Positions 27,019-36,047 of a stretch of DNA of 64,000 nt are shown here, one piece after another (positions within the stretch are counted from its first letter, which is position 1; each line of letters starts with the position of its first letter). This stretch comes from an uncultured Pelagibacteraceae bacterium (GTDB lineage Bacteria; Pseudomonadota; Alphaproteobacteria; Pelagibacterales; Pelagibacteraceae): the NCBI GenBank assembly GCA_902540275.1, contig CACBMB010000003.1:87127-151126 (forward strand), in the 5' to 3' direction. The notes under the pieces are model-generated. The model was not told the DNA's origin. It saw only the letters and a list, made by a program, of their open reading frames with translations, and did no database searches. A program made the position numbers and the translations under genes.

Positions 27019-29786
27019 TGAGTTCAGAAAAAAGAAAAATTGCATATATAGACGGTAAACCATATGAAATTGGTGCCAACCATACATCTATTTTAAAATT
27101 TGTAAAAAGTTACGTTGGAGAAAAAAAAGTTCCAACTCTTTGCGATGATCCTAATCTTGCTCCATACGGTGCGTGTAGAGTTTGTTCTGTTGAAGTTGCA
27201 TTAGAAAAAGATGGACCAACAAAAGTAGTCGCTTCATGCCATACTCCAGTAGCTGAAAATCAACACATTTTTACTACAAATGAAAATCTACAAAGTTTGA
27301 GAAAAAATATTGTTGAATTAGTTTTAACAGATCATCCAATGGAATGTACTACTTGTGAAGTAAACAATAATTGTGAACTTCAAACTGTTGCTAACGACTT
27401 AGGTATTACTGATCACAGATATAATAGTCCAAAACAACATAAAGGTATTCCACGAGATACTTCTCATGATTATATGAGAATGAATTTAGATAACTGTATT
27501 AATTGTGGAAGATGTGTGAGAGCTTGTGATGAAATTCAAGGTTCTTTTGTTCTTACAATGTCTGGAAGAGGTTTTGAGTCTAGAATTACAACTGATAATG
27601 ACATGATGTTTGGTGACTCATCATGTGTATCTTGTGGAGCCTGTGCGCACACATGTCCAACCGATGCAATTTCAGATGTTTTTCAATCAAAATCAGCAGC
27701 TGTAGATAAAAAAGTAAGAACTACCTGTTCTTATTGTGGTGTTGGTTGTAATTTAGAGGCATCAATCAAAAATGATAAAGTTGTAGCAATTGATACTCCA
27801 AAACAGACAGAAGTGAATGCTGGGCATACTTGTATTAAAGGAAGATATGCGTTTGGTTTTTATGATCATCCAGATAGATTAAAAACTCCTTTGATTAAAA
27901 GAAATGGTAAATTTCAGGAAGCAAGCTGGGATGAAGCTTATGATTTTATTAAAAAAGAAATGCAAAGAATAATTAAAGATCATGGTTCAGATGCCTTTGC
28001 AGGAATATCATCTGCAAGATGTACAAATGAAGAAAATTATGTTTTTCAAAAAATGATAAGAGCAGCAGTAGGAACTAATAGTGTTGACTGTTGTGCAAGA
28101 ATTTGTCACTCACCGACTGCATGGGGAATGCAACAAACATTTGGAACTGGTGCTGCTACAAACTCTACTGAAGATATTTATCATGCGGATCTATTTTTGG
28201 TAATTGGAGCAAATCCAACAAATGCACACCCTGTAACCGGAGCAAAAATTAAACAACAAGTTATGAAAGGTAAAAAACTTATTGTTTTAGATCCAATTAC
28301 AACTGAATTAGCAAAATTAGCTGATTATCATATTAAATTAAGACCTGGAACAAATGTTGCTGTGCTTAACATGATGTTACATTTTATAATTAAATCAAAA
28401 TTATATAATGCTGATTTTGTAAGAGATAGAACAGAGGGATTTGATAATTTTTTAAAAGAAATTGAAAGACAAGATGTTGATCATTTGGCAAAGGTTGCTG
28501 GAGTAGACAAACAATTGGTAAAAGAAGCCGCTATCGCTTATGCAACAGCTAAAAATTCAATGGAGTTTCATGGCTTAGGAGTAACTGAGCATGAACAAGG
28601 TTCAAAAACTGTAATGTTGATTGCTGACTTGGCTATGATTACAGGAAATATTGGTAGAAAAGGAGTTGGAGTAAATCCTTTAAGAGGTCAAAATAATGTT
28701 CAAGGTGCTGCAGATATGGGTTGTCAACCACATCAGGGTGCTGGTTATTTTGAAGTATCCGATGAAAAAAATCAAAAATTCTACTCCGAAAAATATGGTG
28801 TTACTCATCCAACAAAAGCAGGATTAAAAATACCTCAAATGTTTGATGCAGCAATTAAAAAAGATATAAAGGGAATATGGATCATTGGAGAGGACATTGT
28901 TCAAACGGATCCTAATAGTGCTCATGTGGTTGAAGCAATGAACTCACTTGAATTGTTAGTGGTACAAGAAATATTTATGAGTGAAACAGCAAAACTTGCA
29001 ACGGTAGTTTTACCAGGGACAACATTCTTAGAAAAAGATGGAACTTTTACTAATACTGAAAGAAGAGTGCAAAGAGTCAATAGAGCCGTTCCACCATTGC
29101 CAGGAACAAAACCTGATGGGGTGATAGTAACTGACATGATGCAAAAACTTGGTTTCGATCAACCTGATTATGACGCAGATCAGGTGCTTGCGGAGATTGC
29201 TGATATAGTCCCTTTTTTCAAAGGCATTACTAGAGAAAGATTGGGGAAATTTGGCCTGCAGTGGCCTGTTAAAGAAGATGGAACAGATACTCAAATTTTA
29301 CATACTGAAGAATTTAAATTAGGAAAAGGTCGATTAAAAAGCTTTGATTGGAAAGAATCTACTGAGATTAAAAATAATCAAAAAGACTATCCATTAATAT
29401 TAACTACTAGTCGAGTTTTACAACATTATAATGCTGCTACAATGACCAGAAGAACAAGTAATATTAATATAGTCGATGAAGATGTCTTGTTAATTCATCC
29501 TAATGATGCAGCTGACAGAGATTTAAATACAGGAGATATTGGCAGATTGTATTCTGGTAGAGGTGAAGTTGCTCTTAAAGTAGAGGTCACAGATAAAGTC
29601 AAAGAAGGTATTGTATTCACGACATTCCATTTCCCCGAACACATGGTAAATATGGTAACTGGTCATGGAAAAGACGAAGAAACAATGTGTGCAGAATATA
29701 AAGTTTCTTCTGTACAAGTGCAAAAAATTTCAAATCAATTTAAAACTGAAGTGAAGCCAAAAGAAAATCAAGCAGAAGTAAGTTAA
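27018..29786 (+). CDS. fdsA: Formate dehydrogenase, catalytic alpha subunit (Mo-bisMGD, Cys type)
   Basis: Oxidises formate to CO2. The 922 aa chain starts with a [2Fe-2S] domain (Cys42, Cys53, Cys56, Cys74), then a NuoG-like His-Cys3 cluster (H-P-M-E-C-T-T-C), two [4Fe-4S] motifs (C-I-N-C-G-R-C and C-V-S-C-G-A-C) and the C-S-Y-C-G-V-G-C cluster near 237. The Mo ligand is Cys363 in C-A-R-I-C-H-S-P, where selenoenzymes have selenocysteine; His364 follows. C-terminal cofactor-binding domain ends around 900. Electrons go to the beta subunit. The enzyme likely gives NADH from formate released in one-carbon metabolism. Confidence 0.95.
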   Translation: MSSEKRKIAYIDGKPYEIGANHTSILKFVKSYVGEKKVPTLCDDPNLAPYGACRVCSVEVALEKDGPTKVVASCHTPVAENQHIFTTNENLQSLRKNIVELVLTDHPMECTTCEVNNNCELQTVANDLGITDHRYNSPKQHKGIPRDTSHDYMRMNLDNCINCGRCVRACDEIQGSFVLTMSGRGFESRITTDNDMMFGDSSCVSCGACAHTCPTDAISDVFQSKSAAVDKKVRTTCSYCGVGCNLEASIKNDKVVAIDTPKQTEVNAGHTCIKGRYAFGFYDHPDRLKTPLIKRNGKFQEASWDEAYDFIKKEMQRIIKDHGSDAFAGISSARCTNEENYVFQKMIRAAVGTNSVDCCARICHSPTAWGMQQTFGTGAATNSTEDIYHADLFLVIGANPTNAHPVTGAKIKQQVMKGKKLIVLDPITTELAKLADYHIKLRPGTNVAVLNMMLHFIIKSKLYNADFVRDRTEGFDNFLKEIERQDVDHLAKVAGVDKQLVKEAAIAYATAKNSMEFHGLGVTEHEQGSKTVMLIADLAMITGNIGRKGVGVNPLRGQNNVQGAADMGCQPHQGAGYFEVSDEKNQKFYSEKYGVTHPTKAGLKIPQMFDAAIKKDIKGIWIIGEDIVQTDPNSAHVVEAMNSLELLVVQEIFMSETAKLATVVLPGTTFLEKDGTFTNTERRVQRVNRAVPPLPGTKPDGVIVTDMMQKLGFDQPDYDADQVLAEIADIVPFFKGITRERLGKFGLQWPVKEDGTDTQILHTEEFKLGKGRLKSFDWKESTEIKNNQKDYPLILTTSRVLQHYNAATMTRRTSNINIVDEDVLLIHPNDAADRDLNTGDIGRLYSGRGEVALKVEVTDKVKEGIVFTTFHFPEHMVNMVTGHGKDEETMCAEYKVSSVQVQKISNQFKTEVKPKENQAEVS

Positions 29787-29791
29787 ATTTA

Positions 29792-31240
29792 ATGACCATA
29801 GGATGGTGCTTTGATAATACTTATTCTAAATTACCAAATTCATTTAAAGAAAATATAAACCCTGTTCCTGTAAGAAAACCTAAGCTAGTAATACTTAACA
29901 ATGTTCTTGCTAAAGAGCTTAATTTAGATTTTTCAAGTTTAGATAATAAAAAAATTTCAGAATTATTTTCAGGTAATTCACTTCCTGAGGGAAGTGATAG
30001 TATTGCCCAAGCTTATGCTGGTCATCAATTTGGTCACTTTACTATGTTGGGTGATGGAAGAGCAGTTTTGATTGGAGAGCATTTATCAAAAAATAAAGAT
30101 AGATACGATATTCAGTTTAAAGGCTCCGGTAAAACTGCTTTTTCAAGAAATGGTGATGGAAGGGCTGCATTAGGTCCAATGTTAAGAGAATATATTATTA
30201 GCGAAGCAATGCATAATTTAGGTATTCCAACTACAAGAAGTTTAGCAGTTGTTAGAACGGGTGAAGAGGTAATTAGAGAAACATCATTACATGGAGCTGT
30301 ACTTACACGGGTTGCATTAAGTCATATTCGAGTTGGAACTTTTCAATATATTGCTGCTAGACAAAAAAGAGATGAGCTGGAAATGTTGTTTAATTATGTT
30401 ATTGAAAGACACTACCCAAATATTAAAAGTTCAAAAAAAAAACCAATAGATCTTCTAGAGATTGTCTTAGACAATCAAATTGATCTAATAGTAAATTGGA
30501 TGAGAGTTGGTTTTATACATGGTGTGATGAATACGGATAATATGAGTATATCTGGAGAGACTATTGATTATGGTCCATGTGCCTTTATGGATGTTTATGA
30601 CCCAAAAACTGTATTTAGTTCAATTGATCAAATGGGAAGGTATGCTTATTGCAATCAACCTGTTATTTGCAAATGGAACTTAACCAGATTTGCAGAATGT
30701 TTAATTCCATTAATTGATCATGATCAAAAGAAAGCAATAGAACAAGCTACAGAAATAATTGATACTTTTGAAAAAAAATATGAAGAAAAGTGGCTTAATA
30801 TGATGAGAGATAAGTTGGGTCTTTTTGGTGTAGATGATAAAGATAAATCTTTAATTTTAGATCTGCTTACTTGGATGCATCAAAAAAAAAAGGACTACAC
30901 AAATACTTTTTGTCATTTAATGAATTTAGAAAACCAAAAAGATAGAGACTTTGAGGATAATGATTTTCAAAATTGGAAAAAAAGATGGCAAGATAGATTA
31001 AAAATAAAAAATAATACCCCTGAAAAATTTATAAAATTAATGAGAAGAGTGAATCCACTTGTGATACCAAGGAATCACAAAGTTGAGGAAGCCTTAAGCG
31101 AAGCTAATCAAGGAAATTTAAAACCAACTATTCAATTTTTAGAAATACTAAAAAATCCTTATAATGAAAAAAAAAATATTGATGAATATCAAATGCCCTC
31201 ATTATCAAATAAAAATTATAAAACTTTTTGTGGAACTTAG
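29792..31240 (+). CDS. selO: SelO/YdiU family protein AMPylase
   Basis: A pseudokinase-fold enzyme that transfers AMP to protein hydroxyls and is linked to redox stress. The 482 aa sequence has A-Y-A-G-H-Q-F-G-H-F, L-G-D-G-R-A, G-S-G-K-T-A-F-S-R-N-G-D-G-R-A, and G-V-M-N-T-D-N-M-S, all classical for the family. The protein ends with F-C-G-T, so the near-terminal cysteine takes the place of the selenocysteine of animal SelO. It follows fdsA by 5 bases and is probably in the same transcript, though a functional link is not obvious. Confidence 0.9.
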   Translation: MTIGWCFDNTYSKLPNSFKENINPVPVRKPKLVILNNVLAKELNLDFSSLDNKKISELFSGNSLPEGSDSIAQAYAGHQFGHFTMLGDGRAVLIGEHLSKNKDRYDIQFKGSGKTAFSRNGDGRAALGPMLREYIISEAMHNLGIPTTRSLAVVRTGEEVIRETSLHGAVLTRVALSHIRVGTFQYIAARQKRDELEMLFNYVIERHYPNIKSSKKKPIDLLEIVLDNQIDLIVNWMRVGFIHGVMNTDNMSISGETIDYGPCAFMDVYDPKTVFSSIDQMGRYAYCNQPVICKWNLTRFAECLIPLIDHDQKKAIEQATEIIDTFEKKYEEKWLNMMRDKLGLFGVDDKDKSLILDLLTWMHQKKKDYTNTFCHLMNLENQKDRDFEDNDFQNWKKRWQDRLKIKNNTPEKFIKLMRRVNPLVIPRNHKVEEALSEANQGNLKPTIQFLEILKNPYNEKKNIDEYQMPSLSNKNYKTFCGT

Positions 31241-31258
31241 TTTAATTTACCAATTCAA

Positions 31259-31957
31259 TTAAAGTGTTTTCCAATTTTTAAAAGGGGTAACTAAATGCTC
31301 CATATTCTCAGAATTTTTCGCAGCTATAAAAATATCTGCTGATAATGATATCCTATCGTTATTTTTTACATTTGGTTGAGTTTGATGTGATGTTTTTGAG
31401 GGAAAAATTACTATTTCATCCTCTTTAGCCTCAAACACTATGGCGCCACTATTTGCTATATTTCTTTTCTTGATGATTTCTTTTTTGTTAGAACTTGGTG
31501 ATAAAAATAAACCAGGTAAAAATTCATTATGTTTAGTTTCGTCTACAAAAAGTAAATTTGCATCTCCTTCACTTTTTTTAAGATAATACGCAAAAGATAA
31601 GTGAGATTGTAAATGTTTGTGTAAAGCAATATTTTCTTTTTCCCTTGAAATTGTAGCCCAAGATCTTTGAATAAATATTTCTAATTGGTTATGATCAATT
31701 TCAAGAACATTCAAATATTCTATAATAGCTTTTTTTACTTCTAAAAAAAAATCATCGAATATAGGATTATTGTGAATATATTCAAAACCTTGAGTATCTC
31801 CTGTCCATGCACTTGATTGATTCTTATAATCTATATTTTTACTTTTTTTTTCCATAGTAAAAATTTCTTCAATCATTTTCTTTTTTATTTCATTGGTGAG
31901 ATTAATTGTTGATTTAAAGATTGTTAACGGAAAAAAATTTAAAACTTGTCCCATCAA
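31259..31957 (-). CDS. 2OG-Fe(II) oxygenase-like protein
   Basis: A 232 aa protein with a double-stranded beta-helix pattern: L-H-K-H-L-Q-S-H-L-S-F-A-Y-Y-L (candidate His113/His115), F-V-D-E, a late I-F-P-S-K-T-S-H (His191) and an R-I-S-L-S arginine (Arg202) for 2-oxoglutarate. This matches the putative 2OG-Fe(II) oxygenase group in which proximal His, distal His and Arg are kept. It shares an ATGA with the FAD oxidoreductase gene upstream, so the two may act on the same substrate. The substrate is unknown. Confidence 0.7.
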   Translation of the reverse strand: MMGQVLNFFPLTIFKSTINLTNEIKKKMIEEIFTMEKKSKNIDYKNQSSAWTGDTQGFEYIHNNPIFDDFFLEVKKAIIEYLNVLEIDHNQLEIFIQRSWATISREKENIALHKHLQSHLSFAYYLKKSEGDANLLFVDETKHNEFLPGLFLSPSSNKKEIIKKRNIANSGAIVFEAKEDEIVIFPSKTSHQTQPNVKNNDRISLSADIFIAAKNSENMEHLVTPFKNWKTL

Positions 31958-33057
31958 AGCACGTAAGGTTCAGGTCTAGCTTTTTTACCCAGAACTCTTT
32001 CTACAGCCATATTTGAAATATCTATTGACTGATAAGCACCAGTTGTAATTAATTCTGTTAAAGCTCTTCCTATACCTGGAGCCTGCATCAATCCTCGACC
32101 GGTAAAACCTGTGGCTAAATATACATTATCAAATTTTGGATGTTTGCCTACTACCGCATTATTGTCTAATCTATTACAATCATAATAACCAGCCCATCCC
32201 CCTGTCAATTTAAGTTCTTCCATTGCAGGTATTCTTTGTGCCAATGCAGGCCAAACAAGTTCCTCAAAATCATCCCATGCAGGTTCAAGGTCATCAGCAT
32301 CAAAAACAGATTTTGGTGATCCAGCTAAATATTCTTTTCCTTCCGGTCTCCAATAAACGCCGGTAGTTAAATCACCTGTCAAAGGCATTTCAGGAATATG
32401 TTTTGGACACTTTACTCTAAACACAGTATGTTTTTGAGGCTCAACAGGTATATCTTCTAAAAGTTCTTTAGTCCAACATCCTGCAGCTGAAATAATTGTT
32501 TTTGCTTTTATTTCTGAGAGAGATTTTACTTCTCCCTTAACAAATTCAGCACCAAGTTCTGCAGCTTTACTTTTTAAGGCACTATGAAACATAAAAGGAT
32601 CAATCCAGCCCTCACTTTTATTATCAGTAAATGTTGCAGTTTCAATTCCATCACTGTTTATATATGGAAAAAATTTTGTAAGTTCCGATCCTTTAATATT
32701 TTTTGTACCAGCTTCACATGCTTTATGATTTTCCAAAGCTTTGTATTGTTCCTCTGCATGTTCTTGACCAAACATCAATAAATATCCATTTGTAACCATA
32801 CTTGCTGTTGGTTTAGGATTTTTTTCAGTTTTAAGCAATTCAGGTATTTGAAAAATAAATTCTCTCGCAAATTTTCCAAGTAAAATATTTTCCTTTTGAA
32901 AAAATTGTCTTCTAAAACCACCAAGCGAGAGTGGAAAAGATGCAGATTTATATGTTGGATCTCTTTCAATTACTTTAACTTTTCTGCCCTCTTTAGACAA
33001 AAAATAAGCTGTTGCAGCTCCGATTATACCACCACCAACAATTACAACATCATCCAT
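31954..33057 (-). CDS. FAD-dependent oxidoreductase, DAO (D-amino acid/sarcosine oxidase-like) family
   Basis: A 367 aa flavoprotein with the Rossmann motif V-I-V-G-G-G-I-I-G-A-A-T-A at the N terminus and an E-R at the end of the second strand. L-G-G-F-R-R-Q-F follows, and a C-terminal T-G-F-T-G-R-G-L-M-Q-A-P-G-I-G-R closes the FAD site. The family includes sarcosine and dimethylglycine dehydrogenases and the eukaryotic FOXRED1 group. It is translated together with the 2OG-Fe(II) oxygenase-like gene. Oxidation of an N-methyl amino acid would fit the nearby glycine and creatinase genes but is inference. Confidence 0.8.
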   Translation of the reverse strand: MDDVVIVGGGIIGAATAYFLSKEGRKVKVIERDPTYKSASFPLSLGGFRRQFFQKENILLGKFAREFIFQIPELLKTEKNPKPTASMVTNGYLLMFGQEHAEEQYKALENHKACEAGTKNIKGSELTKFFPYINSDGIETATFTDNKSEGWIDPFMFHSALKSKAAELGAEFVKGEVKSLSEIKAKTIISAAGCWTKELLEDIPVEPQKHTVFRVKCPKHIPEMPLTGDLTTGVYWRPEGKEYLAGSPKSVFDADDLEPAWDDFEELVWPALAQRIPAMEELKLTGGWAGYYDCNRLDNNAVVGKHPKFDNVYLATGFTGRGLMQAPGIGRALTELITTGAYQSIDISNMAVERVLGKKARPEPYVL

Positions 33058-33540
33058 TTAATTTAATATAAATAAGTTAAAATTCAGAAATAGTGCATAG
33101 CAACACCAAAGTAAATAGGGAATCATTAAATAATAACTTACAAAATTGACACGTTTAAACCTTATAATAAGAATGATTATTAAAGAAATCAGAATCATCA
33201 AAACGACTAATGCTAAAAATATTTGATGAAAAGCAAAGAAGACAATACTCCAAGTTGTATTAAAAATTATATGAATAAAATAAATATAAACTGTATTCAT
33301 GTCTCGATTCTTTGAATGCCAAAAAAACCAGATGGCTAATGTCATCATCAAATACAAAGTAGTCCAGACAGGAGCAAAAGCCCAATCAGGTGGATTGAAA
33401 TTTGATTTTATAAGCTGTGAATACCAAGGTTCTTTAAAACTAATTGTCGCCATTCCCCCAATAAATGATGCTGAATAAGTAATAATGAAGAATAGAAAAA
33501 ACGATATAAATTTATTTTTTAACATTTTAGTATTATACAT
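33058..33540 (-). CDS. tspO: TspO/MBR family membrane protein
   Basis: A five-helix membrane protein of the translocator protein family, which binds porphyrins and sterols and is tied to oxidative and light stress. Typical landmarks are E-P-W-Y-S-Q-L, P-P-D-W-A-F-A-P-V-W-T-T-L-Y and the tryptophans W-F-F-W. I took the ATG at 33540 over a GTG one codon upstream; a start at the later Met (33525) is also possible. It diverges from the SDR gene at a gap of 9 bases. TspO is often found close to the fatty-acid modification genes that follow in this window. Confidence 0.88.
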   Translation of the reverse strand: MYNTKMLKNKFISFFLFFIITYSASFIGGMATISFKEPWYSQLIKSNFNPPDWAFAPVWTTLYLMMTLAIWFFWHSKNRDMNTVYIYFIHIIFNTTWSIVFFAFHQIFLALVVLMILISLIIILIIRFKRVNFVSYYLMIPYLLWCCYALFLNFNLFILN

Positions 33541-33549
33541 CACTATAAA

Positions 33550-34317
33550 ATGAATAAAAAAACTATTTGGATAACAGGTGGAAGCACGGGTATTGGCAAG
33601 GCTTTAGCGGTAAAATTTGCAAGTAAAGGATGGAATGTTGCAATTTCAGCAAGAAGAGAAAATCTACTTAAAGAGATTTCAGATAATAATGAAAATATCC
33701 ATGGATTTCCATTAGATGTAACTGACAAAAAAAGATGTAAAGAAGTTTTTGAACAAATAAGAAATAAATTTCAAAGTGTTGATGTATGTTTTTTTTCTAC
33801 AGGAACATGGAATCCAAAAAAAGAAAAAGATATTGATGTTGAACAAATAGAAGATGTGTTTAAAGTAAATTTTTTTGGAACATTAAACAGTATCAAGGCT
33901 GTAGAAAAATATTTTAAAAATAAGAAAGAAGGTATCATTACAATTGTTTCATCTATTGCTGGATATAGAGGTTTACCAAATTCAACTGGTTATGGACCGT
34001 CAAAATCAGCGTTAAATAATTTAGCAGAAAGTTTATATTTTGATTTTAAAAGATCTAATGTGCGAGTTTGCCTTGTATCACCAGGATTTATTAAAACTCC
34101 AATGACTGATAAAAATGATTTTAAGATGCCTTTTTTAAAAACTACAGACTATGCAGCTGAAAAAATATATGACGGTTTGATAAACAAGAGAGTTTTTGAA
34201 ATTCATTTTCCAAAATCTCTTACTATCATACTTAAAATACTTAGTTTTTTACCAAGTAAAATTTATTTTGCTTTAGTTGGTAAGATGACCAAATATCAAA
34301 AAAAGACTAGTCTTTAA
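33550..34317 (+). CDS. Short-chain dehydrogenase/reductase
   Basis: A 255 aa SDR. T-G-G-S-T-G-I-G-K at the N terminus binds the dinucleotide. S-S-I-A-G and Y-G-P-S-K provide the catalytic Ser, Tyr and Lys. The C terminus has a hydrophobic stretch (F-L-P-S-K-I-Y-F-A-L-V-G) as in membrane-associated SDRs of the COG0300 type. It overlaps the convergent DUF3833 lipoprotein gene by 11 bases. SDRs are often part of the FAD/DUF1365/methyltransferase/DUF3833 gene group, but here the gene points the other way. Confidence 0.85.
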   Translation: MNKKTIWITGGSTGIGKALAVKFASKGWNVAISARRENLLKEISDNNENIHGFPLDVTDKKRCKEVFEQIRNKFQSVDVCFFSTGTWNPKKEKDIDVEQIEDVFKVNFFGTLNSIKAVEKYFKNKKEGIITIVSSIAGYRGLPNSTGYGPSKSALNNLAESLYFDFKRSNVRVCLVSPGFIKTPMTDKNDFKMPFLKTTDYAAEKIYDGLINKRVFEIHFPKSLTIILKILSFLPSKIYFALVGKMTKYQKKTSL

Positions 34318-34855
34318 CAAAGACAACTGTCAATTCAGCAACTTTAAAACCAAATTTAGTCATGGTTGCTTTATTGATAGCAACACGTTCATCTTGTTTG
34401 AATATCCAATCATCAAATGTAATTTTCATTTCTTTTCCTTTAACTGGAACTAAAAGAACATACTCAAACTTAAATGCTGGTCCATAGGAATAGCCTTTTG
34501 CTTTTCCAACAACATCACCTGCAGTGCCTTCATAATTATTCTCATCAATTTTATTTATTTGCCATTGTCTGGTTTGAATTTCGCCGTCATCCCAATTAAA
34601 TTTTTCGTCAAGAATAAGTTGTTTTCCATCCCATTTTCCATTTAAGTCAGCGGAAAACTGTCTTATAACTTTACCAGATCTATTTTGGAGAACACCCCAT
34701 GCCTTTACATTTCCTGACAAATATTCCTCAATAATTAATCTAGGTTGTTTATTTTTAAAATCTTCTGGTTTCATAGAGATATTTTTAGAACAACTTGTAA
34801 TTAAGAATAAAGAAATTATCAATAAAATTGATTGGATAGATTTTATATCACGCAT
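34307..34855 (-). CDS. DUF3833 family lipoprotein
   Basis: A 182 aa protein with a lipoprotein signal: basic start, hydrophobic core, then L-I-T-S-C with the lipidated Cys22. The mature part is beta-rich, as in lipocalin-like DUF3833 proteins, with G-V-L-Q-N-R-S-G, F-N-G-K-W-D-G-like strands and D-D-W-I-F-K-Q-D. Members of this family usually accompany a fatty-acid methyltransferase, DUF1365 and an FAD oxidoreductase, as is the case here. A role in handling modified lipids at the envelope is inferred. Confidence 0.8.
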   Translation of the reverse strand: MRDIKSIQSILLIISLFLITSCSKNISMKPEDFKNKQPRLIIEEYLSGNVKAWGVLQNRSGKVIRQFSADLNGKWDGKQLILDEKFNWDDGEIQTRQWQINKIDENNYEGTAGDVVGKAKGYSYGPAFKFEYVLLVPVKGKEMKITFDDWIFKQDERVAINKATMTKFGFKVAELTVVFVKD

Positions 34856-34868
34856 TTATTTCCTTTGG

Positions 34869-36047
34869 TTATTTATTTTGAATTGAAAATTGTATTAGGT
34901 CGATATTTTTAGATTTAAAGCCAGCTTCACAGTAGCATAAATAAAATTCCCACATTCTTTTAAAAGTTAAATCGAAACCATGATTTTTAATTTTATCCCA
35001 TTTTTTATTAAATTCATTTCTCCATAAAGTTAATGTGCTAGAGTAATGATCTGCATAAGAATCATATGATTTTATGCTCAAATCGTTATCTGATACATAT
35101 TTATTTATACTGTTTTTGCTTGGAAGGAATCCCCCTGGAAAAATATATTTTTGAATAAAGTCTTGTTTTTTTTTATATCTATCAAATAAACTATCGTCTA
35201 TTGTAATCGCTTGAATAGCAGCAGTACCACTGTGGGCTAAATTTTCTTTAATAGTTTTAAAATAATTTTGTAAATAATTTTGTCCGACTGCTTCTATCAT
35301 TTCAATTGAGGCAATGGAGTTATACTTATCTTTTAAATCTCTGTAATCTTTTATTTGAATATTTACTTTTTCATTTAAACCACATTTATAAATTCTTTCT
35401 TTTGCATATTCGTACTGTTTTTTAGAAATAGTGATGCAATCTAACTTTACATCGTATTTTTTTCCTAAATATTCAGCAAACCCTCCCCAACCACATCCGA
35501 TCTCCAAAACTTTATCTCCATTCTTAGGTTTGATTAAATTAATTAATTTTTGATATTTATTTTTTTGGGCGTCATATAAATTTTGATTTTTTTTTTCAAA
35601 AATTGCACTTGAGTATGTGAGAGTTTTATCTAACCAAAGTGAAAAAAATTCATTTCCCAAGTCATAATGTTTAGCTATGTTTTCTTTACTTCTACTTTTT
35701 GTATTTTTTACTAAGGCATTTTTAAAAAAATTTATTATTGGTAAATCTAATAATCCTGAAAATTTATAAATTATCTTTATATTTCTAGCAGTGATTTCAA
35801 TTAAATTTGATAAATTATTTGTTTCAAATTCTTCTCTCATATATGACTCAGCAAAACCAATACTCCCACCTTTAATTAAATTAAACGTAAAGTTAGGTTT
35901 CTTTATTTTTATATAAGCCTTTAAAGAATGTTTAGGATTTCCAAATCTTATTAATTCACCATCTAATTTTTTTATTTCTAAATATCCATTATTAATTTCT
36001 TGTAAAATCTTAAATACTATTTTATCCGATATACTGTACAAATTCAT
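34869..36047 (-). CDS. CFA-synthase-family phospholipid acyl methyltransferase
   Basis: A 392 aa SAM-dependent enzyme of the cyclopropane fatty acid synthase family. H-Y-D-L-G-N-E-F-F and the SAM motif E-I-G-C-G-W-G-G (182-189) are clear. The cysteine of E. coli CfaS in Y-S-C-A is Ser147 here, and the histidine of the L-H-T-I segment reads Q-A-I-T-I. Loss of both bicarbonate-site residues points away from true cyclopropanation and to methylene/methyl addition as in BfaB- or UfaM-type enzymes. DUF1365 and FAD oxidoreductase genes are coupled upstream. Confidence 0.85.
   Translation of the reverse strand: MNLYSISDKIVFKILQEINNGYLEIKKLDGELIRFGNPKHSLKAYIKIKKPNFTFNLIKGGSIGFAESYMREEFETNNLSNLIEITARNIKIIYKFSGLLDLPIINFFKNALVKNTKSRSKENIAKHYDLGNEFFSLWLDKTLTYSSAIFEKKNQNLYDAQKNKYQKLINLIKPKNGDKVLEIGCGWGGFAEYLGKKYDVKLDCITISKKQYEYAKERIYKCGLNEKVNIQIKDYRDLKDKYNSIASIEMIEAVGQNYLQNYFKTIKENLAHSGTAAIQAITIDDSLFDRYKKKQDFIQKYIFPGGFLPSKNSINKYVSDNDLSIKSYDSYADHYSSTLTLWRNEFNKKWDKIKNHGFDLTFKRMWEFYLCYCEAGFKSKNIDLIQFSIQNK

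Noticed and set aside
27018..29786. Selenocysteine formate dehydrogenase
   Set aside because: The Mo ligand codon is a normal cysteine codon (Cys363); there is no in-frame TGA.
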